A stretch of DNA of 8,274 nucleotides from Bacillota bacterium (GTDB lineage: Bacteria; Bacillota; Clostridia; Peptostreptococcales; Anaerovoracaceae): NCBI GenBank assembly GCA_030535715.1, contig JAUNRL010000017.1, positions 4,057-12,330 on the forward strand, given 5' to 3'. Position numbers and translations under genes: made by a program. Shown one piece after another: positions 1 through 6,292 of the stretch; positions within the stretch are counted from its first letter, which is position 1, and every line of letters begins with the position of its first letter. The notes below the pieces were generated by a model. The model was not told the DNA's origin. It saw only the letters and a program-made list of their open reading frames with translations, and searched no databases.

Positions 1-29
1 TGCTCCTGCAAATAAAGGAGAAAGCAGAC

Positions 30-1064
30 ATGACAGTCGGAAGATATTACCGGCAGGAGATATTCTATCCCATAGGCAGAGACGGGCAGGAGAGACTGGC
101 GAAGGGCCGGGTCTGTATTATCGGCATCGGCGCCCTGGGTGCGTCGGCGGCCGGCATGCTTGCCACTGCCGGTGTGGGTTACCTGCGGCTGATTGACCGG
201 GACATTGTGGAACTGACCAATCTGCAGCGACAGATCCTCTTCACCGAGGCAGACGCGGCGGAGCAGGTGCCGAAGGCTGAAGCAGCCCGGGCACGTCTGG
301 CGCAGATGAATTCCGAGGTGGATATTGAGGCCCGGATCGTGGACGTCAATCCCTTCAATGTGGAAAAGCTTATCGGAGATGTGGACGTAGTTGTAGATGG
401 ACTGGATAATCTGGAGACCCGGTATCTGCTCAACGAAGCCTGCCATAAGCTGAACATGCCTTATGTCTACGGCGGCGTGGTGGGCAGCGGCGGCATGGTG
501 ATGAATATCCTGCCGGGAGAGGGACCCTGTCTGGAATGCCTGCTGGGGTCGCTGCCGGAGGAGGGCACCTACGACACCTGCGATACGGTGGGCGTGATCA
601 GCCCCATTACCAACATGGTGGCTTCCTATGAAGCGGCGGAAACCATGAAACTGCTGCTGGGTTCAGAATCCCTGCTTCATCAGGCCATTTCCGTGGATGC
701 CTGGGACAGCTATACAGAGTTCTTTGATGTGGATCAGGATCCGGACTGCCCGGTCTGCGGGAAGCGTCAGTACAGTTGGCTGGAACGCCGGCAGAGAACC
801 TATTCTGCGTCTCTGTGCGGTCACGATGCCTATCAGATTACGCCGGAGGATGACGGAACCTTCGATTACGACGGGACTGTGGAGTGGCTGCGGAGTCAGG
901 GAGAGGTAGAGAAGAAAAAGTTCTTTACCACCTTTGTCAGCGGCGATGCCGACCTTAAACTGTTTCCCGACGGACGGGCTATCATCAATCACGTTCCCGA
1001 CGTGGAATCGGCGCAAAGGATCTTTGCCCGGTATATCGACGTGCAGTCAACGCGGAATCGCTGA
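30..1064 (+). CDS. E1-like ThiF/MoeB/HesA family adenylyltransferase (sulfur-carrier activating)
   Basis: A 344-residue cytoplasmic enzyme expected to adenylate the C-terminal Gly-Gly of a MoaD/ThiS-type sulfur carrier. Visible motifs: nucleotide-binding GIGALG at residues 32-37 after a beta strand, Asp56 and Asp58, the NLQRQ segment at 64-68 with the catalytic-type Arg67, Lys82, and DGLDN at 123-127. Cys167/Cys170 and Cys240/Cys243 form two CxxC pairs that should bind zinc, and Cys184 in the TCDTVGVISP region sits where MoeB has its conserved cysteine. About 85 residues follow the E1 core (from LCGHD at 262), similar to the C-terminal extension of Bacillus-type ThiF. The start is set by AAAGGAG at 14-20, nine bases upstream. 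The nearest carrier gene lies 275 bases downstream under its own promoter, so the pairing is inferred. In this molybdenum setting a MoeB role is favoured, but ThiF (thiamine) cannot be excluded. Confidence 0.92.
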   Translation: MTVGRYYRQEIFYPIGRDGQERLAKGRVCIIGIGALGASAAGMLATAGVGYLRLIDRDIVELTNLQRQILFTEADAAEQVPKAEAARARLAQMNSEVDIEARIVDVNPFNVEKLIGDVDVVVDGLDNLETRYLLNEACHKLNMPYVYGGVVGSGGMVMNILPGEGPCLECLLGSLPEEGTYDTCDTVGVISPITNMVASYEAAETMKLLLGSESLLHQAISVDAWDSYTEFFDVDQDPDCPVCGKRQYSWLERRQRTYSASLCGHDAYQITPEDDGTFDYDGTVEWLRSQGEVEKKKFFTTFVSGDADLKLFPDGRAIINHVPDVESAQRIFARYIDVQSTRNR

Positions 1065-1265
1065 AGGCTGCCAGCAGGATAACTCCATATCTATGAAAGG
1101 GAGATGTTCCAGACAAAGCTGCGGCTGATGGCGTATGTCGGCAGGCATTCAACAGGCAGATTATCCGGAAATAATGGGAACAGAGCCGGTGATGATATTG
1201 TCAACACTATGAGAAGAAGACCACTTTGCTGTATGGAAATCCTTTTCCCGGTGGGGATGTAATTC

Positions 1266-1295
1266 TTTACAATTGCCGGCGTCCTCTGCTACAAT
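1266..1295 (+). promoter_or_regulatory. Sigma-A promoter of the sulfur-carrier gene
   Basis: A -35 box TTTACA (1266-1271) and a -10 box TACAAT (1290-1295) are separated by 18 bases, placing transcription start near 1302 and giving a short leader of about 37 bases. The ATG at 1273 lies inside this promoter, which argues against the longer reading of the downstream gene. The preceding stretch 1065-1265 shows no terminator and no convincing gene; its only open frame (1104-1262, 52 residues) resembles nothing I recognise. Confidence 0.65.
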
Positions 1296-1338
1296 AACAG
1301 TGGGCCGCAGGATCCGGTCCGGACAGGAGAAGGATACC

Positions 1339-1578
1339 ATGAAAATCAAGATACTCTTCAACGGCCCGGTCAGACAGCTGAATGGCTGGAAGAACGTGGC
1401 CAATATCGAACTGCCCGACGGATCTACCGGCTACGACCTTTGTGACTATTTCAAGATCGTGCCGGGCAAGACCCGCCTGTACGGATTTCTTATCCGGGAT
1501 GGAAAGAGAATCAAAGAAGAAGAAGAGCTGCATGACGGTGAAACCATCAAAGTGAATGGCAGGACATCGGGCGGCTGA
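1339..1578 (+). CDS. MoaD/ThiS-family sulfur carrier protein, Gly-Gly C-terminus
   Basis: A 79-residue beta-grasp (ubiquitin-like) protein, close to the usual MoaD length. It starts MKIKILFNGP and ends ...NGRTSGG. The terminal Gly-Gly is the residue pair that an E1-like enzyme adenylates and that becomes a thiocarboxylate, and the preceding LHDGETIKV strand is typical of the fold. The likely role is the small subunit of molybdopterin synthase, donating the dithiolene sulfurs, with the E1-like protein at 30-1064 as its activating partner. The ATG at 1339 is chosen because AGGAG (1325-1329) precedes it by nine bases; the longer frame from 1273 would begin within the promoter and lacks a ribosome site. 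No large molybdopterin synthase subunit (MoaE) is in the window, so ThiS or a tungsten-cofactor carrier remain alternatives. Confidence 0.85.
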   Translation: MKIKILFNGPVRQLNGWKNVANIELPDGSTGYDLCDYFKIVPGKTRLYGFLIRDGKRIKEEEELHDGETIKVNGRTSGG

Positions 1579-1589
1579 TGATTTGACGG

Positions 1590-1608
1590 TCTGCATCAGG
1601 AATGCAGA
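1590..1608 (+). repeat. Small perfect hairpin after the sulfur-carrier gene
   Basis: TCTGCAT (1590-1596) and ATGCAGA (1602-1608) form a perfect 7-base stem with a 5-base loop, 11 bases after the stop codon. There is no T-run after it, so it is at best a weak terminator or an mRNA 3'-end stabiliser. The right arm also contains the ATG of the degraded reading frame that follows. Confidence 0.3.
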
Positions 1609-1896
1609 ACGATAAACGCTTAAATAACAAACAGAAAACAGGGTTGAATATCTATTTGCTCGACCAGGACACAAGCAACATTAACCGAAACAGTCCCGTC
1701 ATTCTTCTGACCGTATTCATCTATCTGACGCTGGCCGCCATCGTCATCAGACTGATCGTCCGCAGAGTGGCCTGACGGATCTTCAATGAACGCCTGAACG
1801 TGGGATATGCTGGCCGGACTGCTGAACCGGAGAGCTTTTGACGACGAACGGAAGCTGCTCGCCGATGACCCCCGGAGAAAACGCCCGCGCAGCTGA
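1602..1896 (+). pseudogene. Degraded membrane-anchored diguanylate cyclase (transmembrane segment plus GGDEF start)
   Basis: No intact gene lies between the sulfur carrier and the terminator, but protein-like remnants do. An open frame 1602-1775 (57 residues) carries a hydrophobic helix, SPVILLTVFIYLTLAAIVIR, followed by basic residues, as in a sensor's last membrane helix; it ends at a TGA. Reading past that TGA gives RIFNERLN. After a frame change, 1804-1863 encodes WDMLAGLLNRRAFDDERKLL when read from the TGG at 1801, closely matching the D-x-LTGLxNRRAF entry motif of GGDEF domains. It stops at 1896, and the catalytic GGDEF region is absent. A third piece from about 1881 (TPAQLIRNIEELLQHA) looks like the end of a response-regulator receiver domain, but this is weak. 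The best reading is a decayed cyclic-di-GMP sensor gene with a nonsense codon, a frameshift and a large deletion. Confidence 0.5.
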
Positions 1897-1944
1897 TCAG
1901 AAACATCGAAGAACTTCTGCAGCATGCCATCCGGCAATGCACAG

Positions 1945-1985
1945 AAAAAGAACTGCCGCACGGTATTCGTGCAGCAGTTCTTTTT
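1945..1985. terminator. Bidirectional intrinsic terminator between convergent units
   Basis: The arms AAAAAGAACTGC (1945-1956) and GCAGTTCTTTTT (1974-1985) are exact reverse complements. After one C/A mismatch the stem continues with GCAC/GTGC and closes on a 7-base loop (1962-1968). A run of six T (1981-1986) follows on the plus strand, and the A-run 1945-1949 gives a T-run on the minus strand. It can therefore end transcripts arriving from the sulfur-carrier side and from the hydroxylase gene, whose stop is 42 bases away. Confidence 0.88.
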
Positions 1986-2027
1986 TAGTATGACGGGCAT
2001 GCCGTTACGCGTTGCCTTTGCGGGATC

Positions 2028-5000
2028 CTATTTCTTGATCTTGGTTCGGTAGTTCAGATACTGATCTGCCTGACCCGGCTTCCAGCGGACGCCGTCTTCA
2101 CCCAGATCACCGAATTCGATATCTTCGGGCATGGTGGGCTGCATCGGGTTGTCCTTGATCTGCTTCACCGCGTCGTAGAGGTCAGAACCGAGGAAGTACT
2201 TTTCCGGCTTGTTCGGGTTCGGCTTGCCTTCGGCCTTCGCCTTGATACCGGCCAGAACCTTCTCCTTGCTTGCCGGCAGCTCGTAGATCCTTACGCCGAC
2301 CGCATTGTTGATCGCGTTGATGACGGCCATGTGGTCGGAGGACTGGAAGGCCTCGGACGCGCCGGAGGAACCGAAGGGACCTCTGGGATCTTCGCCGTCA
2401 ATGTGGATGCAGTTGAAGTCCGGATAATCCGGGATATCGTTAGCATAGAGGATGCCGGCCGCCGCCATGTTCCAATGTTTTTTGACGTCTTCATAGTTCT
2501 CGGTGAGCGCGAAGCCGATAGCGTGGGACATACCGCCGTAGATCTGGCCTTCAACTGCCTGGATGTTGCCGGGCTTGCCGATCCACTCGACGCAGGTCAT
2601 GCCGGTGCACTTGGTCTTACCGGTAGCGACTTCCACATCCACCGTGGCCAGGAACAGCGCATAGGTGTAGGTGTAGGTCGGATTGCCGGAGCCGTCGTTC
2701 GGATCGAGATCGTAGAAGTAGTTGTACTCATTGATGGTCGCCCAGTCGCCGGGGTATCTGGTCGGCAGGCCTTCGGCCACCATTTCGTCGTAAGTCCGGT
2801 AAGTGCCGTCTTCCTTTCTCATGGCATCGGCGATGTTCTTCGCCGCTACGATGGAGGCCTTGCCGTTGGCGTAGTGGGAACGGGAACCGGCGGACTCACC
2901 CGTGTTCGGGCAGTACTTGGAGTCATCCTGCACCAGCTTGATGTCGTTGGGCGTGATGTTCGGGAAGTAGGGCTTCAGCGCTTCCAGCGTACAGATCAGA
3001 GATCCCTGATCGCCGCCCTGGCCCTGATCCTGCCAGGTGTCATACTTGCGGAAGGTGCCGTCCGGCATCAGCTCGATAGCCACGTGAGCTTCATCGATAC
3101 CGCCCAGGCCGACGTTGTAGCCGCCCCATGCGATACCGACGCCCTTCCTGACGTCATCATGGTCCTTGTTCCAGGCATCTGCCTCCGCCTTCTTTTCATC
3201 GTAGACGGGCTTCAGTTTATCCATCATCTCCTCCATGGGATAGTGGAGATAGGGCAGCTGGTTGATGTTGGTGTCTTCCGGCGTCCGGGCGATGTTGATG
3301 TAACGGAAATCGAAGGGATCAATTCCGGCCTTCTCCGCCAGCATATCGACAATGGCCTCGGAGCAGGTGTAAGCCTGTGGAGCGCCATAGCCCCGGTAGG
3401 CGGTTGTCCAGACATGGTTGGAGAGCGCTGCTCTGTTCATGCCGACCGCGTTGGGGATATAATAAGGATAGAACATGAATCGGGAAGTTTTGGTCAGCTT
3501 ATCATCACCGAAGTCGGCGAAGCAGCCGGCGTCCAGTCCGCAGTCCCATTCGCCGGCGATAAACTTGCCGTTTTCATCACAGGCCAGACGCGCGTTCCAG
3601 TAGGACGGGGAGCGCTTGCCTGTGACAGCCATGAACTGCTTGTAGTCCATGGTCAGGGAGCACGGCATCTTGGTGACCATCGTCGCGTAGGCGCAGAGGG
3701 TCCAGTTGTGCGCGTTCATCGCCCAGCCGAAGCTGCCACCGGTGGGGTTCTCAATGAGACGGATCTCGGTTTCGGAATCCAGACCCAGCGCGTTGGCCAT
3801 TTCGTCCTTGTCCCAGTAAAGGGTCATGGTCTTGCAGTGGACGCACAGCTTGTCATCTTCATCATAATAGGTCTGCGCCACATCGCCCTCAATGGACATA
3901 TGGGGCTCTCTGGAGGAGTAAAAGGAACCTTCCACGGAGTAAGGAGCGTTCTCGATCAGCTCAGGCACCTTCTCGTCATCGCCCTTCAGCACCGGCAGGT
4001 GGCAGTAGGTGTTCGGCGCGTAGGTGTCCGGCATCCAGTCATACAGTTGCCTGGCATCGGGGGCGACCGCCTCCAGATAGTTCATGTAAGCGTCCAGTTC
4101 TTCGATTTCCACCTTGACTTTGTCGGCCGCCGCCTTGGCGTGGTCTCTGGTATCGGCGACCACCAGGGCGACCACATCGCCGTACCAGGTGATCTCATCT
4201 TCCGCCAGAATGTGGTGGTGCTCCTGCAGTTCCACGGTTCTCTCGGAGAATCCGAAAGCCATGAAGTGGTTCTTGCAGCCCAGTTTCTTGACATCCTCAG
4301 CGATGATGACCTTTACGACGCCGGGCATCTTCTCGGCTTCTTCGAAATTGATCTTCCTGATTTTTGCATGGTGCGCGATCCGCGGCATGACCATTTCGAC
4401 TTTCAGGGTCTCCGCCGGCATATGGAGCTCCACATCGTCGCCGTAATCGCAGACGCCACAGGCCTTGGGCAGGGCGTTGGGTCTTTCCAGCGGCTTGCCG
4501 TAGAAGTTACCGATATCCTTGGTCCAGTCATAGCGGTAGTCTTCCACGGTTTTTTCTCCGCGCATGATTGCTGCTGCCGCCATGACCGCATCGACGATCT
4601 GCTTGTAGCCTGTGCAGCGGCAGACGTTGCGGTGCTTGTGGAGCCAGTCTCTGACATCCTCTCTCGTCGGATCCGGGTTTTCCTGCAGAAGCTGGAATGA
4701 GGATACGATAAAGCCCGGCACGCAGTAACCGCACTGCACCGCACCCATGGCAACCCACATGGACTGCAGAGGATGGGGGTAGTTCACGCTGCCGATGCCT
4801 TCGATGGTGGTGATCTTCTGATACTCTTCCATCTTGGACATCTTCTGCATACAGGAGCGGACGACTTTGCCGTCCACAATGACCGAGCAGGCGCCGCAGG
4901 CGCCCATGCCGCAGCCGATCTTGGTGCCGGTCAGGCCCAGACGGCGAATGACATCAGCCAGCGTGTCCCTGGCAGGGTCACAGATGAACATTCGGTCAGC

Positions 5001-5036
5001 GCCGTTGATGTTCAGTGTCATCTTTTTCAGATTCAT
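2028..5036 (-). CDS. Single-chain molybdenum hydroxylase (aldehyde oxidoreductase / xanthine dehydrogenase family)
   Basis: A 1002-residue cytoplasmic enzyme expected to hydroxylate an aldehyde or N-heterocycle using water, with electrons leaving through iron-sulfur clusters. Residues 1-80 are a plant-ferredoxin-type [2Fe-2S] domain with Cys42, 47, 50 and 62. Residues about 85-160 hold the second cluster with Cys102, 105, 139 and 141. This spacing equals that of Desulfovibrio gigas aldehyde oxidoreductase shifted by two. The molybdopterin part follows: PTGGSFG (431-437), TAYRGYGAPQA (545-555), the QDQGQGGDQG loop (669-678), and SSGASEAF (890-897), where Glu895 should be the catalytic base. 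There is no FAD domain between the two halves and no FAD-subunit gene nearby. GGAGGT, five bases upstream, fixes the start. Substrate is unknown; no purine-catabolism genes adjoin, so 'xanthine dehydrogenase' would be over-specific. Confidence 0.93.
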   Translation of the reverse strand: MNLKKMTLNINGADRMFICDPARDTLADVIRRLGLTGTKIGCGMGACGACSVIVDGKVVRSCMQKMSKMEEYQKITTIEGIGSVNYPHPLQSMWVAMGAVQCGYCVPGFIVSSFQLLQENPDPTREDVRDWLHKHRNVCRCTGYKQIVDAVMAAAAIMRGEKTVEDYRYDWTKDIGNFYGKPLERPNALPKACGVCDYGDDVELHMPAETLKVEMVMPRIAHHAKIRKINFEEAEKMPGVVKVIIAEDVKKLGCKNHFMAFGFSERTVELQEHHHILAEDEITWYGDVVALVVADTRDHAKAAADKVKVEIEELDAYMNYLEAVAPDARQLYDWMPDTYAPNTYCHLPVLKGDDEKVPELIENAPYSVEGSFYSSREPHMSIEGDVAQTYYDEDDKLCVHCKTMTLYWDKDEMANALGLDSETEIRLIENPTGGSFGWAMNAHNWTLCAYATMVTKMPCSLTMDYKQFMAVTGKRSPSYWNARLACDENGKFIAGEWDCGLDAGCFADFGDDKLTKTSRFMFYPYYIPNAVGMNRAALSNHVWTTAYRGYGAPQAYTCSEAIVDMLAEKAGIDPFDFRYINIARTPEDTNINQLPYLHYPMEEMMDKLKPVYDEKKAEADAWNKDHDDVRKGVGIAWGGYNVGLGGIDEAHVAIELMPDGTFRKYDTWQDQGQGGDQGSLICTLEALKPYFPNITPNDIKLVQDDSKYCPNTGESAGSRSHYANGKASIVAAKNIADAMRKEDGTYRTYDEMVAEGLPTRYPGDWATINEYNYFYDLDPNDGSGNPTYTYTYALFLATVDVEVATGKTKCTGMTCVEWIGKPGNIQAVEGQIYGGMSHAIGFALTENYEDVKKHWNMAAAGILYANDIPDYPDFNCIHIDGEDPRGPFGSSGASEAFQSSDHMAVINAINNAVGVRIYELPASKEKVLAGIKAKAEGKPNPNKPEKYFLGSDLYDAVKQIKDNPMQPTMPEDIEFGDLGEDGVRWKPGQADQYLNYRTKIKK

Positions 5037-5051
5037 GGTTACCTCCGTATT

Positions 5052-5075
5052 CGTTGCTTCAATCAGATGATAACG
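5052..5075. promoter_or_regulatory. Imperfect ModE-like operator in the hydroxylase leader
   Basis: CGTTGC (5052-5057), 12 bases, then ATAACG (5070-5075). On the minus strand this reads CGTTAT-N12-GCAACG. Spacing and half-sites agree with the two stronger sites at 5214-5237 and 7258-7281, with two mismatches in one arm. It lies roughly 33-56 bases downstream of the predicted hydroxylase start, so it would act as a roadblock or through looping to the 5214 site rather than by blocking polymerase binding directly. Confidence 0.4.
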
Positions 5076-5097
5076 ATTGATTTACGATAAAGAAATG

Positions 5098-5111
5098 CGT
5101 GTATATACACG
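5098..5111. promoter_or_regulatory. 14-bp perfect palindrome over the hydroxylase transcription start (candidate operator)
   Basis: CGTGTATATACACG is a perfect uninterrupted palindrome at 5098-5111. It begins three bases past the predicted -10 box of the hydroxylase promoter and covers the predicted start site, a classic repressor position. The heptamer ACGATAA occurs at its right edge (5109-5115) and again at 5084-5090. No regulator that would read it can be identified; it differs from the CGTTAT-N12 sites nearby. Confidence 0.45.
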
Positions 5112-5114
5112 ATA

Positions 5115-5144
5115 ATTTTAACAGGGAAACGGTTTTAGCGTCAA
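5115..5144 (-). promoter_or_regulatory. Promoter of the molybdenum hydroxylase gene
   Basis: Read on the minus strand, TTGACG (5144-5139) and TAAAAT (5120-5115) are separated by 18 bases, placing the start of transcription near 5108 and a leader of about 70 bases before the ATG. It lies back to back with the plus-strand promoter at 5176-5204; the two -35 boxes are 31 bases apart. Confidence 0.6.
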
Positions 5145-5175
5145 GGAACTGACCGGGCGGAGAGAGACTGATTTG

Positions 5176-5204
5176 TTGACTTTTCGCGACAATTTTTCTA
5201 TAAT
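5176..5204 (+). promoter_or_regulatory. Sigma-A promoter of the MoeA-like / MocA-ModE-like operon
   Basis: TTGACT (5176-5181) and a perfect TATAAT (5199-5204) are separated by 17 bases. Transcription should begin near 5211, immediately before the CGTTAT half-site of the operator. The leader is about 45 bases, and the ribosome site before the ATG at 5256 is weak (CGGAA at 5245-5249). Confidence 0.85.
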
Positions 5205-5213
5205 TTTCTCACC

Positions 5214-5237
5214 CGTTATTTTGATTACAGAATAATG
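5214..5237. promoter_or_regulatory. ModE-like operator at the MoeA-like operon promoter
   Basis: CGTTAT (5214-5219), 12 bases, ATAATG (5232-5237). It is an interrupted inverted repeat with one mismatched position per arm pair, starting ten bases after the -10 box and so covering about +4 to +27. The modA promoter carries the same half-sites with the same 12-base gap, at almost the same distance from its -10 box, and 18 of 24 positions agree by hand alignment. The E. coli modA operator, as I recall it, is CGTTAT-N12-ATAACG. Inferred function: repression when molybdenum or its cofactor is sufficient. Confidence 0.65.
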
Positions 5238-5255
5238 TGAGCTGCGGAAAAAACC

Positions 5256-6284
5256 ATGAAGAAAATAAAAACAGAAGACGCTGTCGGGCACGTGCTGTAC
5301 CACGATATGACCAGAATCATTCCGGGTGAATGCAAGGGCCCGGCCTTTCGCAAGGGACACATTGTCCGGCCGGAGGATATTCCGATGCTGCTGTCCATGG
5401 GCAAGGAGCACCTCTATGTCTGGGAAAATGACGAAACCATGTACCATGAGGATGAGGCGGCGGAAATTCTCTGTCGCATATGCATCGGGCCCCATATGTC
5501 GGCCAGTGAGCCGAAGGAAGGGAAGATCGAGATCCGGGCGGATGCCGGTGGTCTGTTCACGGTGGACGACGAACGGCTGGTTCGGGTCAATTCTCTCGGG
5601 GAGATGATAATCGCTGCGCGGAGCGGCGGTGTTCCCGTGCGAAAAGGTGACAAACTGGCGGGAACCAGGGTCATTCCGCTGGTCATTGAGAAGGAGAAAA
5701 TGCGGCGGGCCGAAGAAGTGTCCGGCAGCGAATCCCTGCTGAAGGTCACGCCCTTCACCCATAAGAAAGTAGCCATGATCATCACCGGCAACGAAGTGTA
5801 TTCCGGCCGGATCGAAGATAAATTCGGCCCGGCCATTGAAAGGAAGATGGCGGATTACGATACGGAGATCATCGGCAGAACCATCATCGGCGATGATCCG
5901 GAGCGTATCGCCGCGCAGATCCGGGAATACCTGGATCAGGGCGCGAACATGATCTGCTGCACCGGCGGCATGAGCGTGGATCCCGATGACACCACGCCTT
6001 CGGCCATTCGCGCGAGCGGCGCGCAGATCATCACCTATGGCGCGCCGGTACTGCCGGGAGCCATGTTCCTTCTGGCCTATGCCCCGGGAGATGTCCCCGT
6101 CATGGGACTGCCGGGATGCGTCATGTATTCCCGCCGGACGGTATTTGATCTGGTACTGCAGAGGCTGATGGCGAACGTGCGGGTGAACGCGGAGGATCTG
6201 GCCGCGCTGGGCAACGGCGGGCTGTGTCTGGACTGTGAGATCTGTACCTATCCCAACTGCGGATTCGGCAAACGGGGATTTTGA
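5256..6284 (+). CDS. MoeA/MogA-like molybdopterin-binding protein with C-terminal cysteine cluster
   Basis: A 342-residue cytoplasmic protein of the MoCF-biosynthesis (MogA-fold) superfamily, likely to bind molybdopterin or its adenylylated form and help load molybdate. The MogA-like domain spans about residues 170-310: TGNE (177-180), TGGMSVDPDDTTP (236-248), which is the usual molybdopterin-binding signature, VLPG (265-268) and GLPG (284-287). The first 60 residues (GHVLYHDMTRI, FRKGH) match the N-terminus of the clostridial MoeA-like family. It is shorter than E. coli MoeA (about 411 residues). The last 24 residues carry Cys324, 327, 330 and 335 (C-x2-C-x2-C-x4-C), suggesting a metal or Fe-S site; Cys73/Cys76 are another CxxC. 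Its promoter is strong, its ribosome site weak. The next gene begins within a few bases of its stop, so the two are co-transcribed. Confidence 0.88.
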   Translation: MKKIKTEDAVGHVLYHDMTRIIPGECKGPAFRKGHIVRPEDIPMLLSMGKEHLYVWENDETMYHEDEAAEILCRICIGPHMSASEPKEGKIEIRADAGGLFTVDDERLVRVNSLGEMIIAARSGGVPVRKGDKLAGTRVIPLVIEKEKMRRAEEVSGSESLLKVTPFTHKKVAMIITGNEVYSGRIEDKFGPAIERKMADYDTEIIGRTIIGDDPERIAAQIREYLDQGANMICCTGGMSVDPDDTTPSAIRASGAQIITYGAPVLPGAMFLLAYAPGDVPVMGLPGCVMYSRRTVFDLVLQRLMANVRVNAEDLAALGNGGLCLDCEICTYPNCGFGKRGF

Positions 6285-6292
6285 GGAATGGA

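Noticed and set aside
1104..1262. A 52-residue plus-strand frame in the gap before the sulfur-carrier gene
   Set aside because: The purine-rich AGGGAG abuts the ATG with no spacing, the composition is not protein-like, and nothing about the product is recognisable.
1273..1338. An N-terminal extension of the sulfur carrier by 22 residues
   Set aside because: It would start within the promoter between the -35 and -10 boxes, and MoaD/ThiS proteins begin at the first beta strand, as the ATG at 1339 does.
1620..2000. A 126-codon minus-strand frame between the sulfur carrier and the hydroxylase
   Set aside because: It starts beyond the terminator hairpin, reads through that hairpin, and encodes nothing recognisable; the plus strand holds sensor-like remnants instead.
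2331..4700. A 789-codon open frame on the plus strand opposite the hydroxylase gene
   Set aside because: It is a mirror of the strongly codon-biased hydroxylase gene. Its product is a repetitive Val/Gly/His/Asp-rich string with no domain, and it has no ribosome site, whereas the minus strand encodes clear Fe-S and molybdopterin motifs over the same bases.
2028..5036. Selenocysteine codon in the hydroxylase
   Set aside because: The frame is open throughout with no internal TGA, and no selenium-hydroxylase maturation genes are visible in the window.
5037..5114. A molybdenum-cofactor riboswitch in the hydroxylase leader
   Set aside because: The leader is only about 70 bases and AT-rich, with none of the conserved G/C-rich stems of that riboswitch class; simple operator sites explain its structure better.
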